From Novosphingobium umbonatum (GTDB taxonomy: Bacteria > Pseudomonadota > Alphaproteobacteria > Sphingomonadales > Sphingomonadaceae), in assembly GCF_004005905.1 (NCBI RefSeq), contig NZ_SACO01000008.1, positions 1 to 64,000 of the forward strand: DNA of 64,000 nucleotides, read 5' to 3'. Of this stretch, positions 28,388-38,625 are shown piece by piece (position 1 is the first letter of the stretch; each line of letters opens with the position of its first letter). Under the pieces are notes generated by a model. It was not told the origin of the DNA. It worked only from the letters and a program-made list of their open reading frames with translations, and ran no database searches. The translations under genes were made by a program, and so were the position numbers.

Positions 28388-30163
28388 ATGTCTGAAGCCT
28401 CCTTCTCCCCCTCCTCCTCGCTGGGTGACGCACTGGTCATTCTGGGCGCGGCGGGCATCGTTATCCCTGTTTTCGCCCGTTTCCGCATTACGCCGGTCAT
28501 CGGCTTCATTCTGGTGGGCTTGCTGGTGGGCCCCTACGGGCTTGGCCGCCATGTATTTGATTATCCGTGGCTTGCCTTTGTCACGATATCCGATCCGGAA
28601 TCGCTCAAACCCTATGCCGAATTCGGCATCGTGCTGTTGCTGTTCACAGTGGGGCTCGAGCTTTCCTTTGACCGCCTGTGGTCCATGCGAAGGCAAGTGT
28701 TTGGATTGGGCGCGGCCGAATTGCTGCTGGGCGGGCTGGTGCTGGCCTTTGCGCTGGCCCTGTTGGGTCAGGGTACAGTCGGCGCAATAGGCTTGGGGCT
28801 GGCTCTGGCCATGTCGTCCACCGCCTTGGTTTTGCCCATTGCAGGATCGCATACGGCCGTGGGGCGGGCGGCGCTGGCCATGTTGCTGTTCGAGGACCTC
28901 GCACTGGTCCCGATCATCTTTTTGCTGGGCGCCTTGGCACCAAAAGCGGCAGGTGGCTGGTCGGGACTGGCGGACACTTTGCTCTACGGCTTGCTGGTTG
29001 TGCTCCTGTTGCTGGTGGTGGGGCGCTATGCCCTGCCCCATCTGTTTGCACAGGCGGCCCGCACCAAAAGCCCCGAGTTGTTTCTATCGGCCAGCCTGCT
29101 GGTGGTCATCGTCTCCTCGTTGGCCACGGCGGCCGTTGGCCTGTCGCCCATCGTGGGCGCCCTGATCGCGGGCCTGCTGATCGCCGAAACCGAATATCAC
29201 ACCGAGGTGGAAGGCATTATCTCGCCCTTCAAAGGCTTGGCTTTGGGGGTATTCTTGATCACCATCGGCATGAGCATCGATCTGGCCATGGTCGTCCACC
29301 ACTGGTTGACCATTATTGTCGCCACCGGCAGCGTGGTCCTGGTCAAAGCGCTGGTCACCGGCTTCCTGCTCCGCCTTTCTGGCGCAAGGCGCGGCGTGGC
29401 TACCGAGGCGGGCATTTTGATGGCCAGCCCTTCGGAATCAACCCTGATCGTGCTGGCCGCCGCGACCAGTGCCACGCTAGTTCAGCCGGGAACGGCCCAA
29501 TTCTGGCAAATCGTTACCGCGCTGGGTCTGACGGTCACACCGCTTTTGGCATGGGCGGGTCGTCGGTTGGGGCGCCGTGTGGAGGACGGCAATCAGGTCG
29601 ACAGTGAGTTCGAGGAAGATGTGCCCCGCGCCATCATCATCGGATTTGGCCGCGTAGGCCGTTTGGTGGCCGACATGTTGAAAACCCATAATAAGCCATT
29701 TCTGGGCGTGGACGCCGATCCGGACATGATCAGCACGGCACTACGCGCCGGATATCCCGCGCTTTTTGGCAATGCCATGTCCGCGCATGTGTTAAACCGC
29801 CTCCATCTGGACAAGGCCACCTGCGTCATTCTGACGATGGACGAACCCCGCGCGGCGCAAAGATTGGTGAAAAAGCTGCGCGGTCAATATCCCGATCTAC
29901 CGATCCTAGTTCGCGCCCGCGACTCTTTGCACGCGGCGGCGCTCTATCGCGCTGGCGCAACCCATGCCACACCTGAAACGCTGGAGGCCACTTTGCAGCT
30001 GTCGGAGGCCGTGCTGGTGGAACTGGGCGTGCCCATGGGCTTCGTCATCGCGTCGGTCCATGAAAAGCGCGACGAATTCCGCGACCAGATCATGGAACAA
30101 GGCGGGCTGTCGGAACGACCCAAGCTAAAAAGTGCAGCGTTGCGCGACAAGACCAGCAGCTAA
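28388..30163 (+). CDS. Kef-type cation:proton antiporter (CPA2) with TrkA-N domain
   Basis: A 591-residue inner-membrane antiporter, probably exporting K+ or Na+ in exchange for protons. About 12 hydrophobic helices fill residues 15-400, including the ALAMSSTALVLPI and GALIAGLLIAETEY core segments of the family. A cytosolic nucleotide-binding TrkA-N domain starts near 413 (AIIIGFGRVGRLVADML, GxGxxG). KefB/KefC would normally have a glutathione-gated helix and an ancillary KefG/KefF protein; none is next door, so the exact subtype is left open. Start has no clear ribosome site. Confidence 0.87.
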   Translation: MSEASFSPSSSLGDALVILGAAGIVIPVFARFRITPVIGFILVGLLVGPYGLGRHVFDYPWLAFVTISDPESLKPYAEFGIVLLLFTVGLELSFDRLWSMRRQVFGLGAAELLLGGLVLAFALALLGQGTVGAIGLGLALAMSSTALVLPIAGSHTAVGRAALAMLLFEDLALVPIIFLLGALAPKAAGGWSGLADTLLYGLLVVLLLLVVGRYALPHLFAQAARTKSPELFLSASLLVVIVSSLATAAVGLSPIVGALIAGLLIAETEYHTEVEGIISPFKGLALGVFLITIGMSIDLAMVVHHWLTIIVATGSVVLVKALVTGFLLRLSGARRGVATEAGILMASPSESTLIVLAAATSATLVQPGTAQFWQIVTALGLTVTPLLAWAGRRLGRRVEDGNQVDSEFEEDVPRAIIIGFGRVGRLVADMLKTHNKPFLGVDADPDMISTALRAGYPALFGNAMSAHVLNRLHLDKATCVILTMDEPRAAQRLVKKLRGQYPDLPILVRARDSLHAAALYRAGATHATPETLEATLQLSEAVLVELGVPMGFVIASVHEKRDEFRDQIMEQGGLSERPKLKSAALRDKTSS

Positions 30164-30201
30164 CGCTTGCCGCGCCAGCCCATGCGTCCTAAGCGCGGCG
30201 C

Positions 30202-30540
30202 ATGGCCAAGGCAGATAGATTAGAGCGCATGGACAGCCTGCGCGCCGAACGGGAAGACGACTATCGAGCCGCGCTGATCGAGGCGCTGACGATAGCAGCC
30301 GGTGGTTCATGGGGCATGTTTGGCCATACCAAGGATCGCCACGCACAGGCCAAATGGGCTCCCGTTCTGGAAAGTCTGCAAGAACTGGCAGACGAAATCG
30401 ACACTATGCGCGAAAAGCTGATGATGGAGCCGTTTGAGTTGCATGCTGAATTCTTGGCAGCACGCGGGCCGGTGCCATCCAATGCGCCAGGCGAACCCAA
30501 GCAAGCAGCAGCTTGGCTGGCCAAGTTGCAACAAAGCTAA
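30202..30540 (+). CDS. Conserved hypothetical protein
   Basis: A 112-residue soluble, highly charged protein predicted mostly helical (REDDYRAALIEALTIAAGG; LQELADEIDTMREKLMMEPFELHAEFL in part). No signal peptide, membrane segment or known motif was seen. It starts 38 bp after the antiporter stop and may be co-transcribed with it. Function unknown. Confidence 0.55.
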   Translation: MAKADRLERMDSLRAEREDDYRAALIEALTIAAGGSWGMFGHTKDRHAQAKWAPVLESLQELADEIDTMREKLMMEPFELHAEFLAARGPVPSNAPGEPKQAAAWLAKLQQS

Positions 30541-30956
30541 TCGGGTATTGGCGCATCATGCGCCTGCCTGTCACACGCGGTTGCAAAGCCATCTTCGTGG
30601 CAGAGCGGCCTGAGATTTAGCCTATTCCAACCCAGTGGAACACGTTCACTCGGCAAATCCAATGGCCTGCTAATGTGCCGCCTTTGCCAAACTGCAACAG
30701 AGGTATCGGGTGTGAAAAGTCACTGCGGGGCAACCATGCCTTTAAACCGGATGCCCGGCAAATAGCAAAATGCGCGCCTCATCCAGCCGCCGCACCAAAG
30801 GCTGATTTCCTAGCCACTCAAGTCGTCTGTTTGCCTCTCTTTTCCAAAATACCGCAAATGCCATCACGCGAAAGGGGCGGAGCCAAAGCCCCGCCCCTCT
30901 TTATTGCGAACCATGTTCCGTCACTACGGCCACCAAAGCCGAACCGACGGCCCAGA
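30541..30956. other. 416-bp gap without a supported gene
   Basis: No frame here shows family resemblance or a ribosome site with coding-like composition. It holds the alaS terminator at its right end (30871-30900). Base composition is slightly lower in GC than the neighbouring genes. Confidence 0.5.
30871..30900 (-). terminator. Probable terminator of alaS
   Basis: GGGGCGG (30874-30880) pairs with CCGCCCC (30891-30897). On the minus strand the stem is followed by only three T, so it may need other factors. Confidence 0.55.
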
Positions 30957-33602
30957 TCATCCTGCGATAATGGCCTTTACCGCCTCAAGCGCCTCGGAAG
31001 CCTTGTCCCCATCAGGACCGCCGCCCTGCGCCATATCAGCACGACCACCACCGCCTTTGCCACCCAGCGCCGCCACACCGGCACGCACCAGATCAACAGC
31101 GCTAATACGCCCGGTAAGGTCCTCGGTCACAGCTGCAGCAATGCTGGCCTTGCCTTCATTGACCGCGACCATCACGGCAACGCCGCTGACAATGCGCGCC
31201 TTGGCCTGATCCAGCAGGCCACGCAATTCCTTGGGGTCCAGCCCTTCCAGCACCTGTCCGGCAAAGGTCACGCCATTGACCATTTCGTCTGCCGCTTGAG
31301 CCGCGCCGCCACCTCCCAGAGCCAGCGCCTTCTTGGCTTCCGCCAATTCGCGTTCCAGCTTCTTGCGCTCATCCAGCAAAGCCACAACGCGCGACTCCAC
31401 TTCATCAGGCGTCGTGCGTAGCGCCGAAGCAACAGCCTTAAGTTGCTCTTCACGTGTTACAAACCACTGACGAGCACCCTCGCCGGTCACGGCCTCGATA
31501 CGGCGCACGCCGCTGGAAACCGCGCTTTCCGAAACAATGCGAAACACGCCGATGTCGCCCAACGCGCGAACGTGGGTGCCACCGCAAAGCTCGACCGAAT
31601 AGGCCTTGCCTGCCTGCTGGCTGCCCATGGCCAGCACGCGCACTTCCTCGCCATATTTTTCGCCGAACAGCGCCATGGCACCGGCTTCAATCGCATCTTC
31701 AGGCGACATCAAGCGGGTAGACACAGTATCATTGGCGCGGATTTGCGCGTTCACTTCCGCTTCGATGGCGGCAATGTCGTCCGCCGTCAGGCCGGTCGGC
31801 TGCGAAAAGTCAAAACGCAGACGTTCCGGTGCGACCTGCGATCCCTTCTGCGTCACATGGTCGCCCAAGCGATTACGCAAAGCGGCATGCAAAAGGTGTG
31901 TTGCCGAATGGTTTGCGCGGATAGCATCGCGGCGCGTCACATCAATGGCCAAAGCCACGGCATCGCCCACCGCAATCGTGCCCAAGGCCACTTGCCCATT
32001 ATGGGCATGCAAACGGCCCAAAGGCTTGGCCGTATCGCTGATATTAACCAACAGGCCATCTGCGCCAGAGATCACGCCGGCATCACCCATCTGACCACCG
32101 GATTCACCGTAGAAAGGCGTCTGGTTGGTCAGAATGATCACCGCATCGCCCACCTGCGCCGAGGCCACTTCCGCGCCATCCTTCAAAATGGCAACGACCT
32201 GTGCCTCGCCGGTGGCGCTGGTATAGCCGGTGAATTCGGTCGCCCCAACCCGTTCGACCAAGTCGAACCAGACCTCGCCAGCAGCGGCTTCACCACTGCC
32301 CTTCCAGGCTGCACGGGCGGCTGCCTTCTGTTGGGCCATGGCGGCGTCAAAGCCCTCCTTGTCGACCGTAATGCCCCGCGATCGCAGCGCATCCTCGGTC
32401 AGGTCGTAAGGGAAGCCATAAGTATCATAGAGCTTGAATGCCGTCTCGCCTGGAAGCTGCGCACCATCACCCATCGCCTCGGTGGCTTCGTCGAGCAGCT
32501 TCAACCCCTTGTCCAGCGTCTGACGGAACTTGGTTTCCTCGCGCTCCAGCACTTCCTGAATCAAGGCCTGCGCACGACCCAATTCTGGATAGGCAGCGCC
32601 CATTTCCGTTACCAGCGCTGGCACCAGACGATGCATCAATGGCTGCTTGGCACCCAGCAAATGCGCATGACGCATGGCGCGGCGCATAATGCGGCGCAGC
32701 ACATAGCCACGCCCTTCATTGCTGGGCAGCACGCCGTCGGCAAGCAAGAAACTGGTCGAACGCAAATGATCGGCAATCACGCGATGGCTAGCACGGGTCT
32801 CGCCCTCAGCGCGCACGCCGGTCAGGCTCTCGCTCGCCGCGATCAGCGCCTTGAACGTATCTATGTCATAATTGTCATGCTCACCTTGCAAAACCGCAGC
32901 GATACGCTCCAGCCCCATCCCGGTATCGATGCTGGGCTTGGGCAGGTTCAGACGCTGACCATCGGCCTGCTGCTCGAACTGCATGAACACGAGATTCCAG
33001 ATCTCGATAAACCGATCGCCATCCTCTTCCGGCGATCCGGGAGGCCCGCCCCAGATATGGTCGCCGTGGTCAAAGAAGATTTCACTGCACGGCCCACAAG
33101 GACCAGTATCGCCCATCGACCAGAAATTGTCATTGGTCGGAATCCGGATGATGCGATCTTCCGAGAGGCCAGCGATCTTCTGCCACAGGCCAAACGCTTC
33201 GTCGTCGGTGTGATAGACTGTGACCAGCAACTTGTCCTTGGGGATCTGCCACTCCTTGGTCAACAGGGTCCAGGCATGGGTGATCGCCTGTTCCTTGAAG
33301 TAGTCACCAAAGGAGAAATTACCCAGCATTTCAAAGAAAGTGTGGTGACGCGCGGTATAGCCCACATTGTCGAGGTCATTATGCTTGCCGCCGGCGCGCA
33401 CGCATTTCTGGCTGCTGGTGGCGCGCGGCAAAGCGCGGGTTTCCAGCCCCGTAAACACATTCTTGAACGGAACCATCCCCGCATTGGTGAACATCAACGT
33501 GGGATCGTTGTATGGCACCAGCGGTGCGGATGGCACCACATCATGCCCGTTCGAGCCGAAGTAGTCGAGGAAGGAGCGGCGGATGTCATTCGTCGAGATC
33601 AT
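30957..33602 (-). CDS. alaS: Alanine-tRNA ligase
   Basis: Charges tRNA-Ala, and also tmRNA, with alanine and edits mischarged Ser/Gly. The 881-codon class II enzyme has the catalytic domain at the N-terminus ([28 protein letters not shown] segment written [14 protein letters not shown]), the editing domain with HSATHLLH (near 565) and CGGTH (near 671) zinc ligands, and the C-terminal C-Ala domain with Gly-rich [11 protein letters not shown] 33602 ([15 protein letters not shown]) fits the family start; the frame continues to 33638 without support. Confidence 0.97.
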   Translation of the reverse strand: MISTNDIRRSFLDYFGSNGHDVVPSAPLVPYNDPTLMFTNAGMVPFKNVFTGLETRALPRATSSQKCVRAGGKHNDLDNVGYTARHHTFFEMLGNFSFGDYFKEQAITHAWTLLTKEWQIPKDKLLVTVYHTDDEAFGLWQKIAGLSEDRIIRIPTNDNFWSMGDTGPCGPCSEIFFDHGDHIWGGPPGSPEEDGDRFIEIWNLVFMQFEQQADGQRLNLPKPSIDTGMGLERIAAVLQGEHDNYDIDTFKALIAASESLTGVRAEGETRASHRVIADHLRSTSFLLADGVLPSNEGRGYVLRRIMRRAMRHAHLLGAKQPLMHRLVPALVTEMGAAYPELGRAQALIQEVLEREETKFRQTLDKGLKLLDEATEAMGDGAQLPGETAFKLYDTYGFPYDLTEDALRSRGITVDKEGFDAAMAQQKAAARAAWKGSGEAAAGEVWFDLVERVGATEFTGYTSATGEAQVVAILKDGAEVASAQVGDAVIILTNQTPFYGESGGQMGDAGVISGADGLLVNISDTAKPLGRLHAHNGQVALGTIAVGDAVALAIDVTRRDAIRANHSATHLLHAALRNRLGDHVTQKGSQVAPERLRFDFSQPTGLTADDIAAIEAEVNAQIRANDTVSTRLMSPEDAIEAGAMALFGEKYGEEVRVLAMGSQQAGKAYSVELCGGTHVRALGDIGVFRIVSESAVSSGVRRIEAVTGEGARQWFVTREEQLKAVASALRTTPDEVESRVVALLDERKKLERELAEAKKALALGGGGAAQAADEMVNGVTFAGQVLEGLDPKELRGLLDQAKARIVSGVAVMVAVNEGKASIAAAVTEDLTGRISAVDLVRAGVAALGGKGGGGRADMAQGGGPDGDKASEALEAVKAIIAG

Positions 33603-33724
33603 GGTTTCGCCACTAAGCCACACAAGCGCGCCCGACAAGCCGGAAGGCGCAATAACCGTAACAGAATTGCACGATATTTGCGCGTTTCCGCAGTTTGATC
33701 TGCCGCCACCGCACCACGTGCCAC

Positions 33725-33757
33725 GAAAAAGGCGCCCGAAGTATGCCTTCGGACGCC
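33725..33757 (-). terminator. Rho-independent terminator of recA
   Basis: GGCGCCCGAA and TTCGGACGCC (33731-33740 with 33748-33757) form a 10-bp stem with one mismatch; on the minus strand TTTTT follows, about 10 bases past the recA stop. Confidence 0.85.
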
Positions 33758-33767
33758 TTGCGATGCA

Positions 33768-34832
33768 TCAGTCCTCGTCGGGACCGGCCATCATCTCGAC
33801 CGCCAAACCTTCGGTCTGGGCCCGGATCGCGGCCTCTATCCGGTCGCGAATTTCGGCATTTTCGCGCAGGAAGGTTTTTGAATTCTCGCGCCCCTGTCCG
33901 ATGCGGATCGAATCATAGCTGAACCAAGCGCCCGACTTCTCGACAATGCCAGCCTTCACGCCCAGATCGAGAATTTCGCCGATCTTGGAAATGCCCTCGC
34001 CATACATGATGTCGAATTCGACCTGCTTGAACGGCGGGGCCACCTTGTTCTTCACCACTTTCACGCGGGTGGCGTTGCCGGTAATCTCGTCGCGATCCTT
34101 GATCTGGCCCGTGCGGCGGATGTCCAGACGCACCGAGGCGTAGAATTTCAGAGCATTACCGCCCGTGGTCGTCTCGGGATTGCCATACATCACCCCGATC
34201 TTCATGCGGACCTGATTGATGAAAATCACCAGACAGCGCGAACGGCTGATCGAACCGGTCAGCTTGCGCAGCGCCTGACTCATCAAGCGCGCTTGCAGGC
34301 CGACATGGCTGTCGCCCATTTCGCCCTCGATTTCCGCGCGGGGCACCAGCGCCGCCACCGAGTCCACCACCAGCACGTCAATCGCGTTGGAGCGCACCAG
34401 AGTATCGACGATTTCCAGCGCCTGCTCGCCCGTATCAGGCTGCGAGACGATCAGATTGTCGATATCAACGCCCAGTTTCTTGGCATAGACAGGGTCCAAA
34501 GCGTGTTCAGCATCCACAAAAGCGGCCGTACCGCCGCCCTTTTGCGCCTCGGCAATGGCATGCAGCGCCAGCGTGGTCTTGCCCGAGCTTTCCGGACCAT
34601 AGATTTCCACGATACGCCCGCGCGGCAAGCCGCCAATACCCAAGGCAATATCCAGCCCCAGCGAACCGGTGGGAATGGCCTCCACCTGCATCGCTTCCTT
34701 GGCCCCCAGACGCATCGCCGAGCCTTTACCAAAGGCCCGATCGATCTGCGCCAATGCCGCCTCCAGCGCCTTCTGCCGGTCCATGCTATCCTTATCCTTG
34801 CTATCTTGTATCAGCTTGAGCTGAGATGCCAT
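33768..34832 (-). CDS. recA: Recombinase RecA
   Basis: Strand-exchange recombinase and SOS coprotease. The 354-residue product carries Walker A GPESSGKT (79-86), Walker [10 protein letters not shown], the L2 region with [25 protein letters not shown] sequence (in part NPETTTGG), and an acidic C-terminus ending AGPDED. The ATG at 34832 has AGGGAGTCCAAGC before it. An SOS box and promoter lie 74-88 bp upstream, so it should be LexA-controlled. It is monocistronic with a terminator. Confidence 0.98.
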   Translation of the reverse strand: MASQLKLIQDSKDKDSMDRQKALEAALAQIDRAFGKGSAMRLGAKEAMQVEAIPTGSLGLDIALGIGGLPRGRIVEIYGPESSGKTTLALHAIAEAQKGGGTAAFVDAEHALDPVYAKKLGVDIDNLIVSQPDTGEQALEIVDTLVRSNAIDVLVVDSVAALVPRAEIEGEMGDSHVGLQARLMSQALRKLTGSISRSRCLVIFINQVRMKIGVMYGNPETTTGGNALKFYASVRLDIRRTGQIKDRDEITGNATRVKVVKNKVAPPFKQVEFDIMYGEGISKIGEILDLGVKAGIVEKSGAWFSYDSIRIGQGRENSKTFLRENAEIRDRIEAAIRAQTEGLAVEMMAGPDED

Positions 34833-34882
34833 GCTTGGACTCCCTTGCTAAGGCGCTGACGCCATACGTCAACATGGCGATA

Positions 34883-34911
34883 TATGTATCGCCTTTGTTC
34901 ACCATGAACAA
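34883..34911 (-). promoter_or_regulatory. recA promoter
   Basis: On the minus strand: -35 TTGTTC (34911-34906), 17-base spacer, -10 TACATA (34888-34883). The -35 lies within the SOS box, so LexA binding would exclude RNA polymerase. Confidence 0.6.
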
Positions 34912-34920
34912 GGGGGGAAC
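34906..34920 (-). promoter_or_regulatory. LexA-binding SOS box of recA
   Basis: GTTC-N7-GTTC (GAAC-N7-GAAC on the plus strand; half sites 34906-34909 and 34917-34920), the exact alphaproteobacterial SOS consensus, placed over the recA -35 element. Confidence 0.88.
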
Positions 34921-34943
34921 AAAATTTCTGAAATGCTGGACAA

Positions 34944-37433
34944 TCAAGCCCTTCTTGCCGCATCTCTCGCCAGAACCTCGGCCACCTTCCCCGCGATCTG
35001 CGATACGGAAAAAGGCTTAGGTATGAAGTGCATATTCACAATATCGATCTCGCGGCGCAGCTGTTCCTCGGCATAGCCCGACATAAACAGCACCGGCAGA
35101 TCGGGCAAAAGTTTACGCACAGCTTTTGCCATGGCAGGCCCGTCCATCACCGGCATAACCACGTCAGAAACCAGCAAATCGAACATGCCCGTGCCCGATT
35201 CGAGTCGCGCCTTGACCTCGTCATAGCCCTCCTCGCCATCGCTGGCGGTGGTCACATTATAACCCGCCCGCGTCAGCGCTCTTTCGGCCACCACGCGCAC
35301 GGCATCCTCGTCTTCCACCAACAGGATGTCGCCGCCACCGGCCCATGCGGCCACCTCTTCCTTCACACGCGGCGCTTCTGCCGCAGGCCCATGATGCACC
35401 GGCAGATAGATGGTAAATCGCGTGCCCGCTGGAACCCCATCATGGGCCGGGATCGTATCGGCAAAAATGAAGCCGCCCGATTGCTTTACAATGCCATAGA
35501 CGGTGGACAGGCCCAGACCGGTGCCCTTGCCCTGCTCCTTGGTGGTGAAGAAAGGCTCCCATATCTTGCCCAGAATATCGGGCGGAATGCCGCCGCCGGT
35601 ATCCTGCACGATCAGCGCCGTATAATCGACCACCGGCATGATCTCGCTGCGCATATTGCGCACCTGCGCCATGGTGACCCGGCGGGTGGCGATCATCAAA
35701 TGGCCGCTGCCGTCGCCGCCCATCCGCTGGCTGGATTCCTGCATCGCATCGCGCGCATTCACCACCAGATTGACGATAACCTGCTCCAATTGCGTCGGGT
35801 CGGCGCGCACTGGCCCCAAATCACGGTCATGGGTCACCTGCAACTGGATCTTCTCGCCGATCAGGCGGCGCAGCATATGGGTGATTTCGCTGACGATATC
35901 GGGCAATTGCAAAACCTGCGGGCGCAAAGTCTGCTGGCGGCTAAAAGCCAGCAATTGCCGTGTCAGGCTGGCAGCGCGGTTGGAATTGGCGCGGATCTGC
36001 TGAATGTCGTCATAGTCACTGTCGCCGGGCGTATGGCGCAGCAGCATCAGATCACAAGTGCCGATAATAGCGGTCAATACATTGTTGAAATCATGGGCGA
36101 CACCGCCCGCCAACTGGCCCACCGCCTGCATCTTGGTCGCCTGCGCCACCTGACGCTTCAACCGCTGCTCCTCGGTGCTATCGGTCAGGCCCAGCAGCAC
36201 GGCTGCCTCGCCCAAACCACGCACGCCCGCCAAGGATAGCGAAACCGTCTCGTCCGGCTGTGCCGACAGCCGCACCGCCACGTCGCCGCTGGTCGCCGCC
36301 CCCTGCCCGAAACGGCGTACCGCATCGGACAGCGCTGCCTTATCCTCCTTCACCACCAGATCGATGGGATAGGTCGGCGGCATCTCGCCCTCGCGCCCTG
36401 CCGCGCGCATGAAGGCCACATTGGCAAACAGCAAGCGCCCGTCTCGGTCCGCCATCGCCAGGCCCAGCGGCAATTGGGACAGCAAGGCCTCCAGATGGGG
36501 CACAGCCGCGCTCGATTCCGCGCCGCCGCCCACGCCCACGCCTTGCTCCACCACCAACATCAGCGAAGGGCTATGCTGCGGGTCGGCCAAAGCGGGGCCT
36601 TCCGGATCGGCCAAAGGCAGGTAGAACAGGGTCAAAGGCGCCGCCCGCCTGGCGTCCCGCGCCCAATGGATGCGGTCCTGATCGTCCTGCATGAACAATC
36701 CGGCAAATTCCGCGCCCAGCACCGGCTCGCTGCTGTCCCCCATCGCGCGCTGTTCAAAGGCGGTATTGGTGGCGATGATCGCCCCATCCGTGCCCACCAA
36801 AGCCGCCGAGAAACCGGCATGGGACAGAACCCGCCCCACCTTGCCCGCCAGATGTTGCGCAAGGTCGGACACCAGATCGGGTGCTACCAAAGGCGTCCAG
36901 CGCCACACCAGAAAATCTTCGGCCCGACCAGCGCGGATCACTTCCACCCGCCAGCGGCGCACACCGCCCACGGCGGAATATTCCACCAGATCCACCTCAC
37001 CCGCGCCATCGCGCCAAGCGACACGCACGGCTTCGGTCAGTTGATCCTGATGCGCGGGGTTAATCGGCAGCAATTGCGGAGGCTGCGTTCCGAACTGGCG
37101 CTCATAGGGGGAGTTGGCGCAGACCAGACGCCCCGCCCGATCCACAATGGCCACTGCCAGAGGCGCTGCCCCTGTCGCCGGCTCGATTGCCGCGACCGTC
37201 ACCGTCCAATCCGGTTCGGACGCAGTGGTTTGCGCCAGAGGCGTCTGACGGCGGGCAACCAGCATAGCGCCCAGCCCCAAAGCTAGCAGGCCCGCAGCAA
37301 AAGACGCCACCAGCACCACCTGCCCCGTGGCCAGCCACACCAGACCCAGACTGACCAGCAAGCCACCCAGCCCCATCAGGACAGCGCGATCCCCCGCCAT
37401 GGCAGGCCCCTTGCGCATTGTCCCGCGCGCCAT
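34944..37433 (-). CDS. cckA: Cell-cycle hybrid histidine kinase CckA
   Basis: In Caulobacter CckA feeds phosphate through ChpT to CtrA and CpdR, so it sets cell-cycle transcription and ClpXP adaptor activity. The 829-residue protein has two N-terminal membrane helices (about 16-36 and 40-60), PAS-like regions (about 90-200 and 320-420), the HisKA motif VAHDFNNVL with His447, a HATPase domain ([23 protein letters not shown]) and a C-terminal receiver with phosphoacceptor Asp757 ([12 protein letters not shown]). [15 protein letters not shown] and [12 protein letters not shown] are CckA hallmarks. AAGGGGAT precedes the ATG. It is last in smpB-DUF2062-cckA. Confidence 0.93.
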   Translation of the reverse strand: MARGTMRKGPAMAGDRAVLMGLGGLLVSLGLVWLATGQVVLVASFAAGLLALGLGAMLVARRQTPLAQTTASEPDWTVTVAAIEPATGAAPLAVAIVDRAGRLVCANSPYERQFGTQPPQLLPINPAHQDQLTEAVRVAWRDGAGEVDLVEYSAVGGVRRWRVEVIRAGRAEDFLVWRWTPLVAPDLVSDLAQHLAGKVGRVLSHAGFSAALVGTDGAIIATNTAFEQRAMGDSSEPVLGAEFAGLFMQDDQDRIHWARDARRAAPLTLFYLPLADPEGPALADPQHSPSLMLVVEQGVGVGGGAESSAAVPHLEALLSQLPLGLAMADRDGRLLFANVAFMRAAGREGEMPPTYPIDLVVKEDKAALSDAVRRFGQGAATSGDVAVRLSAQPDETVSLSLAGVRGLGEAAVLLGLTDSTEEQRLKRQVAQATKMQAVGQLAGGVAHDFNNVLTAIIGTCDLMLLRHTPGDSDYDDIQQIRANSNRAASLTRQLLAFSRQQTLRPQVLQLPDIVSEITHMLRRLIGEKIQLQVTHDRDLGPVRADPTQLEQVIVNLVVNARDAMQESSQRMGGDGSGHLMIATRRVTMAQVRNMRSEIMPVVDYTALIVQDTGGGIPPDILGKIWEPFFTTKEQGKGTGLGLSTVYGIVKQSGGFIFADTIPAHDGVPAGTRFTIYLPVHHGPAAEAPRVKEEVAAWAGGGDILLVEDEDAVRVVAERALTRAGYNVTTASDGEEGYDEVKARLESGTGMFDLLVSDVVMPVMDGPAMAKAVRKLLPDLPVLFMSGYAEEQLRREIDIVNMHFIPKPFSVSQIAGKVAEVLARDAARRA

Positions 37434-37455
37434 ACAAATCCCCTTAATTCCTAAC

Positions 37456-38013
37456 TCAAGCCCGCAAGCGCCGCTTGCGACGACGCGTCGCCACCATCCG
37501 CCGCCATACCAGCGCCGCCACGCAATAGCCCGCCGCCGCCGATACCGAAGCGATGATCGCCAGTCCTACCATCAAGGCTGGCGCGCCATCCGACAACAGC
37601 CAATGCATCCACGCCCCCATGCCAGCCCCGCTGGTGAACAGATGGTTGAGCGTGGCTAGATCGGCATGAAAGCCCAGCGCATTGCCCAAAGCAATCGATG
37701 CGAGCATAATAAAGGGTGTGGTGGCCGGGTTGGACAGAAAGGTCATGGCTCCGGCCAGCGGAATATTCCCCCGCGTGGGCACGCAAAGCAGCGCCGCCCC
37801 AACCAATTGTACGCCCGGTATCAGGGCGAATATCCCGACAAACAGGCCGACCGCCACGCCGCGCGGCACACTGCGGCGGTTAAATCGCCATAGGTCCGCC
37901 CGCAGCACCAGATGGGCAAACGGACGGATCAGCACACTTTGTTCCAGACTGTCCCGCGTGGGCAAATGGGTTCGCGCCCAATTTGCCAGAGAGACAAGTC
38001 TGGTCTTGCTCAC
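37456..38013 (-). CDS. DUF2062 membrane protein
   Basis: A 185-residue protein of the DUF2062 family. After a basic cytosolic N-terminus come three to four hydrophobic segments: about 52-78 ([19 protein letters not shown]), 85-105, 108-120 ([10 protein letters not shown], a family motif) and 140-165, ending in an Arg/Lys-rich tail. Its start overlaps the smpB stop by ATGA, and cckA follows by 22 bp, so the three are one operon. Function unknown; family members occur beside glycosyltransferases as well as here. Confidence 0.85.
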   Translation of the reverse strand: MSKTRLVSLANWARTHLPTRDSLEQSVLIRPFAHLVLRADLWRFNRRSVPRGVAVGLFVGIFALIPGVQLVGAALLCVPTRGNIPLAGAMTFLSNPATTPFIMLASIALGNALGFHADLATLNHLFTSGAGMGAWMHWLLSDGAPALMVGLAIIASVSAAAGYCVAALVWRRMVATRRRKRRLRA

Positions 38014-38492
38014 TTGTGCTCTCTCATAATGCGGGCCTGATCACGCTTCCAGTCGCGCTCTTTGACGGTGTTGCGCTTGTCGGCCACATTCTTGCCCTTG
38101 CACAGGGCCAGTTCGACCTTCGCCCGCCCGCGACCATTAAAATAGATCGAAAGTGGCACCAAAGTCATGCCCTTGCGCTCCACCGCGCCGGTCAGCTTGG
38201 CAATTTCCCGCTCGTGCAGCAGCAATTTGCGCGGGCGCTTGGGCACATGGTTGAAACGGTTGCCATGGCTGAATTCGGGCACATTGGCATTGACCAGCCA
38301 CACCTGCCCGTCACGCACCTCAGCATAGCTTTCGGCAATCGACCCTTCGCCAAAGCGCAAGCTTTTCACTTCCGTGCCGGTCAGCGCGATCCCCGCCTCA
38401 TAGCGGTCCTCGATGAAATATTCGAAGCGCGCGCGGCGGTTCTCCGCAACGGTCTTCTTCTTGTCGAATTCTACTGGAGTCGGGCGTGCCAT
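38010..38492 (-). CDS. smpB: SsrA-binding protein SmpB
   Basis: SmpB binds the tRNA-like part of tmRNA and mimics the missing anticodon arm in the ribosome. The 160-residue product has the beta-barrel segments [28 protein letters not shown] (read in part: [13 protein letters not shown]), [16 protein letters not shown] and [19 protein letters not shown], with the basic tail [13 protein letters not shown]. Its RNA partner is encoded at 11930-12240. It heads an operon that ends with cckA. Confidence 0.97.
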   Translation of the reverse strand: MARPTPVEFDKKKTVAENRRARFEYFIEDRYEAGIALTGTEVKSLRFGEGSIAESYAEVRDGQVWLVNANVPEFSHGNRFNHVPKRPRKLLLHEREIAKLTGAVERKGMTLVPLSIYFNGRGRAKVELALCKGKNVADKRNTVKERDWKRDQARIMREHK

Positions 38493-38577
38493 AATATTCC
38501 GGCATGTAGGGATCCCAAGCCTTTAGCGAAAGAGGCTTGCCAAGATCTTTTCGCCTGCCTGCGCAAAAAGCGGCAAG

Positions 38578-38620
38578 CAAAAGGCCCGAAACCGGCACTT
38601 TGCCAGATTTCGGGCCTGTT
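38578..38620 (-). terminator. Rho-independent terminator of the ornithine decarboxylase gene
   Basis: A perfect 10-bp stem, AGGCCCGAAA with TTTCGGGCCT (38582-38591 and 38608-38617), 8 bases after the stop, followed on the minus strand by TTTGCTTG. Confidence 0.75.
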
Positions 38621-38625
38621 ATGTT

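Noticed and set aside
30675..31421. A 248-codon plus-strand frame running from the gap into alaS
   Set aside because: More than half is antisense to alaS, and the part in the gap has no ribosome site or family resemblance.
31443..33698. A 751-codon plus-strand frame opposite alaS
   Set aside because: Antisense shadow of alaS without signal, domain or ribosome site.
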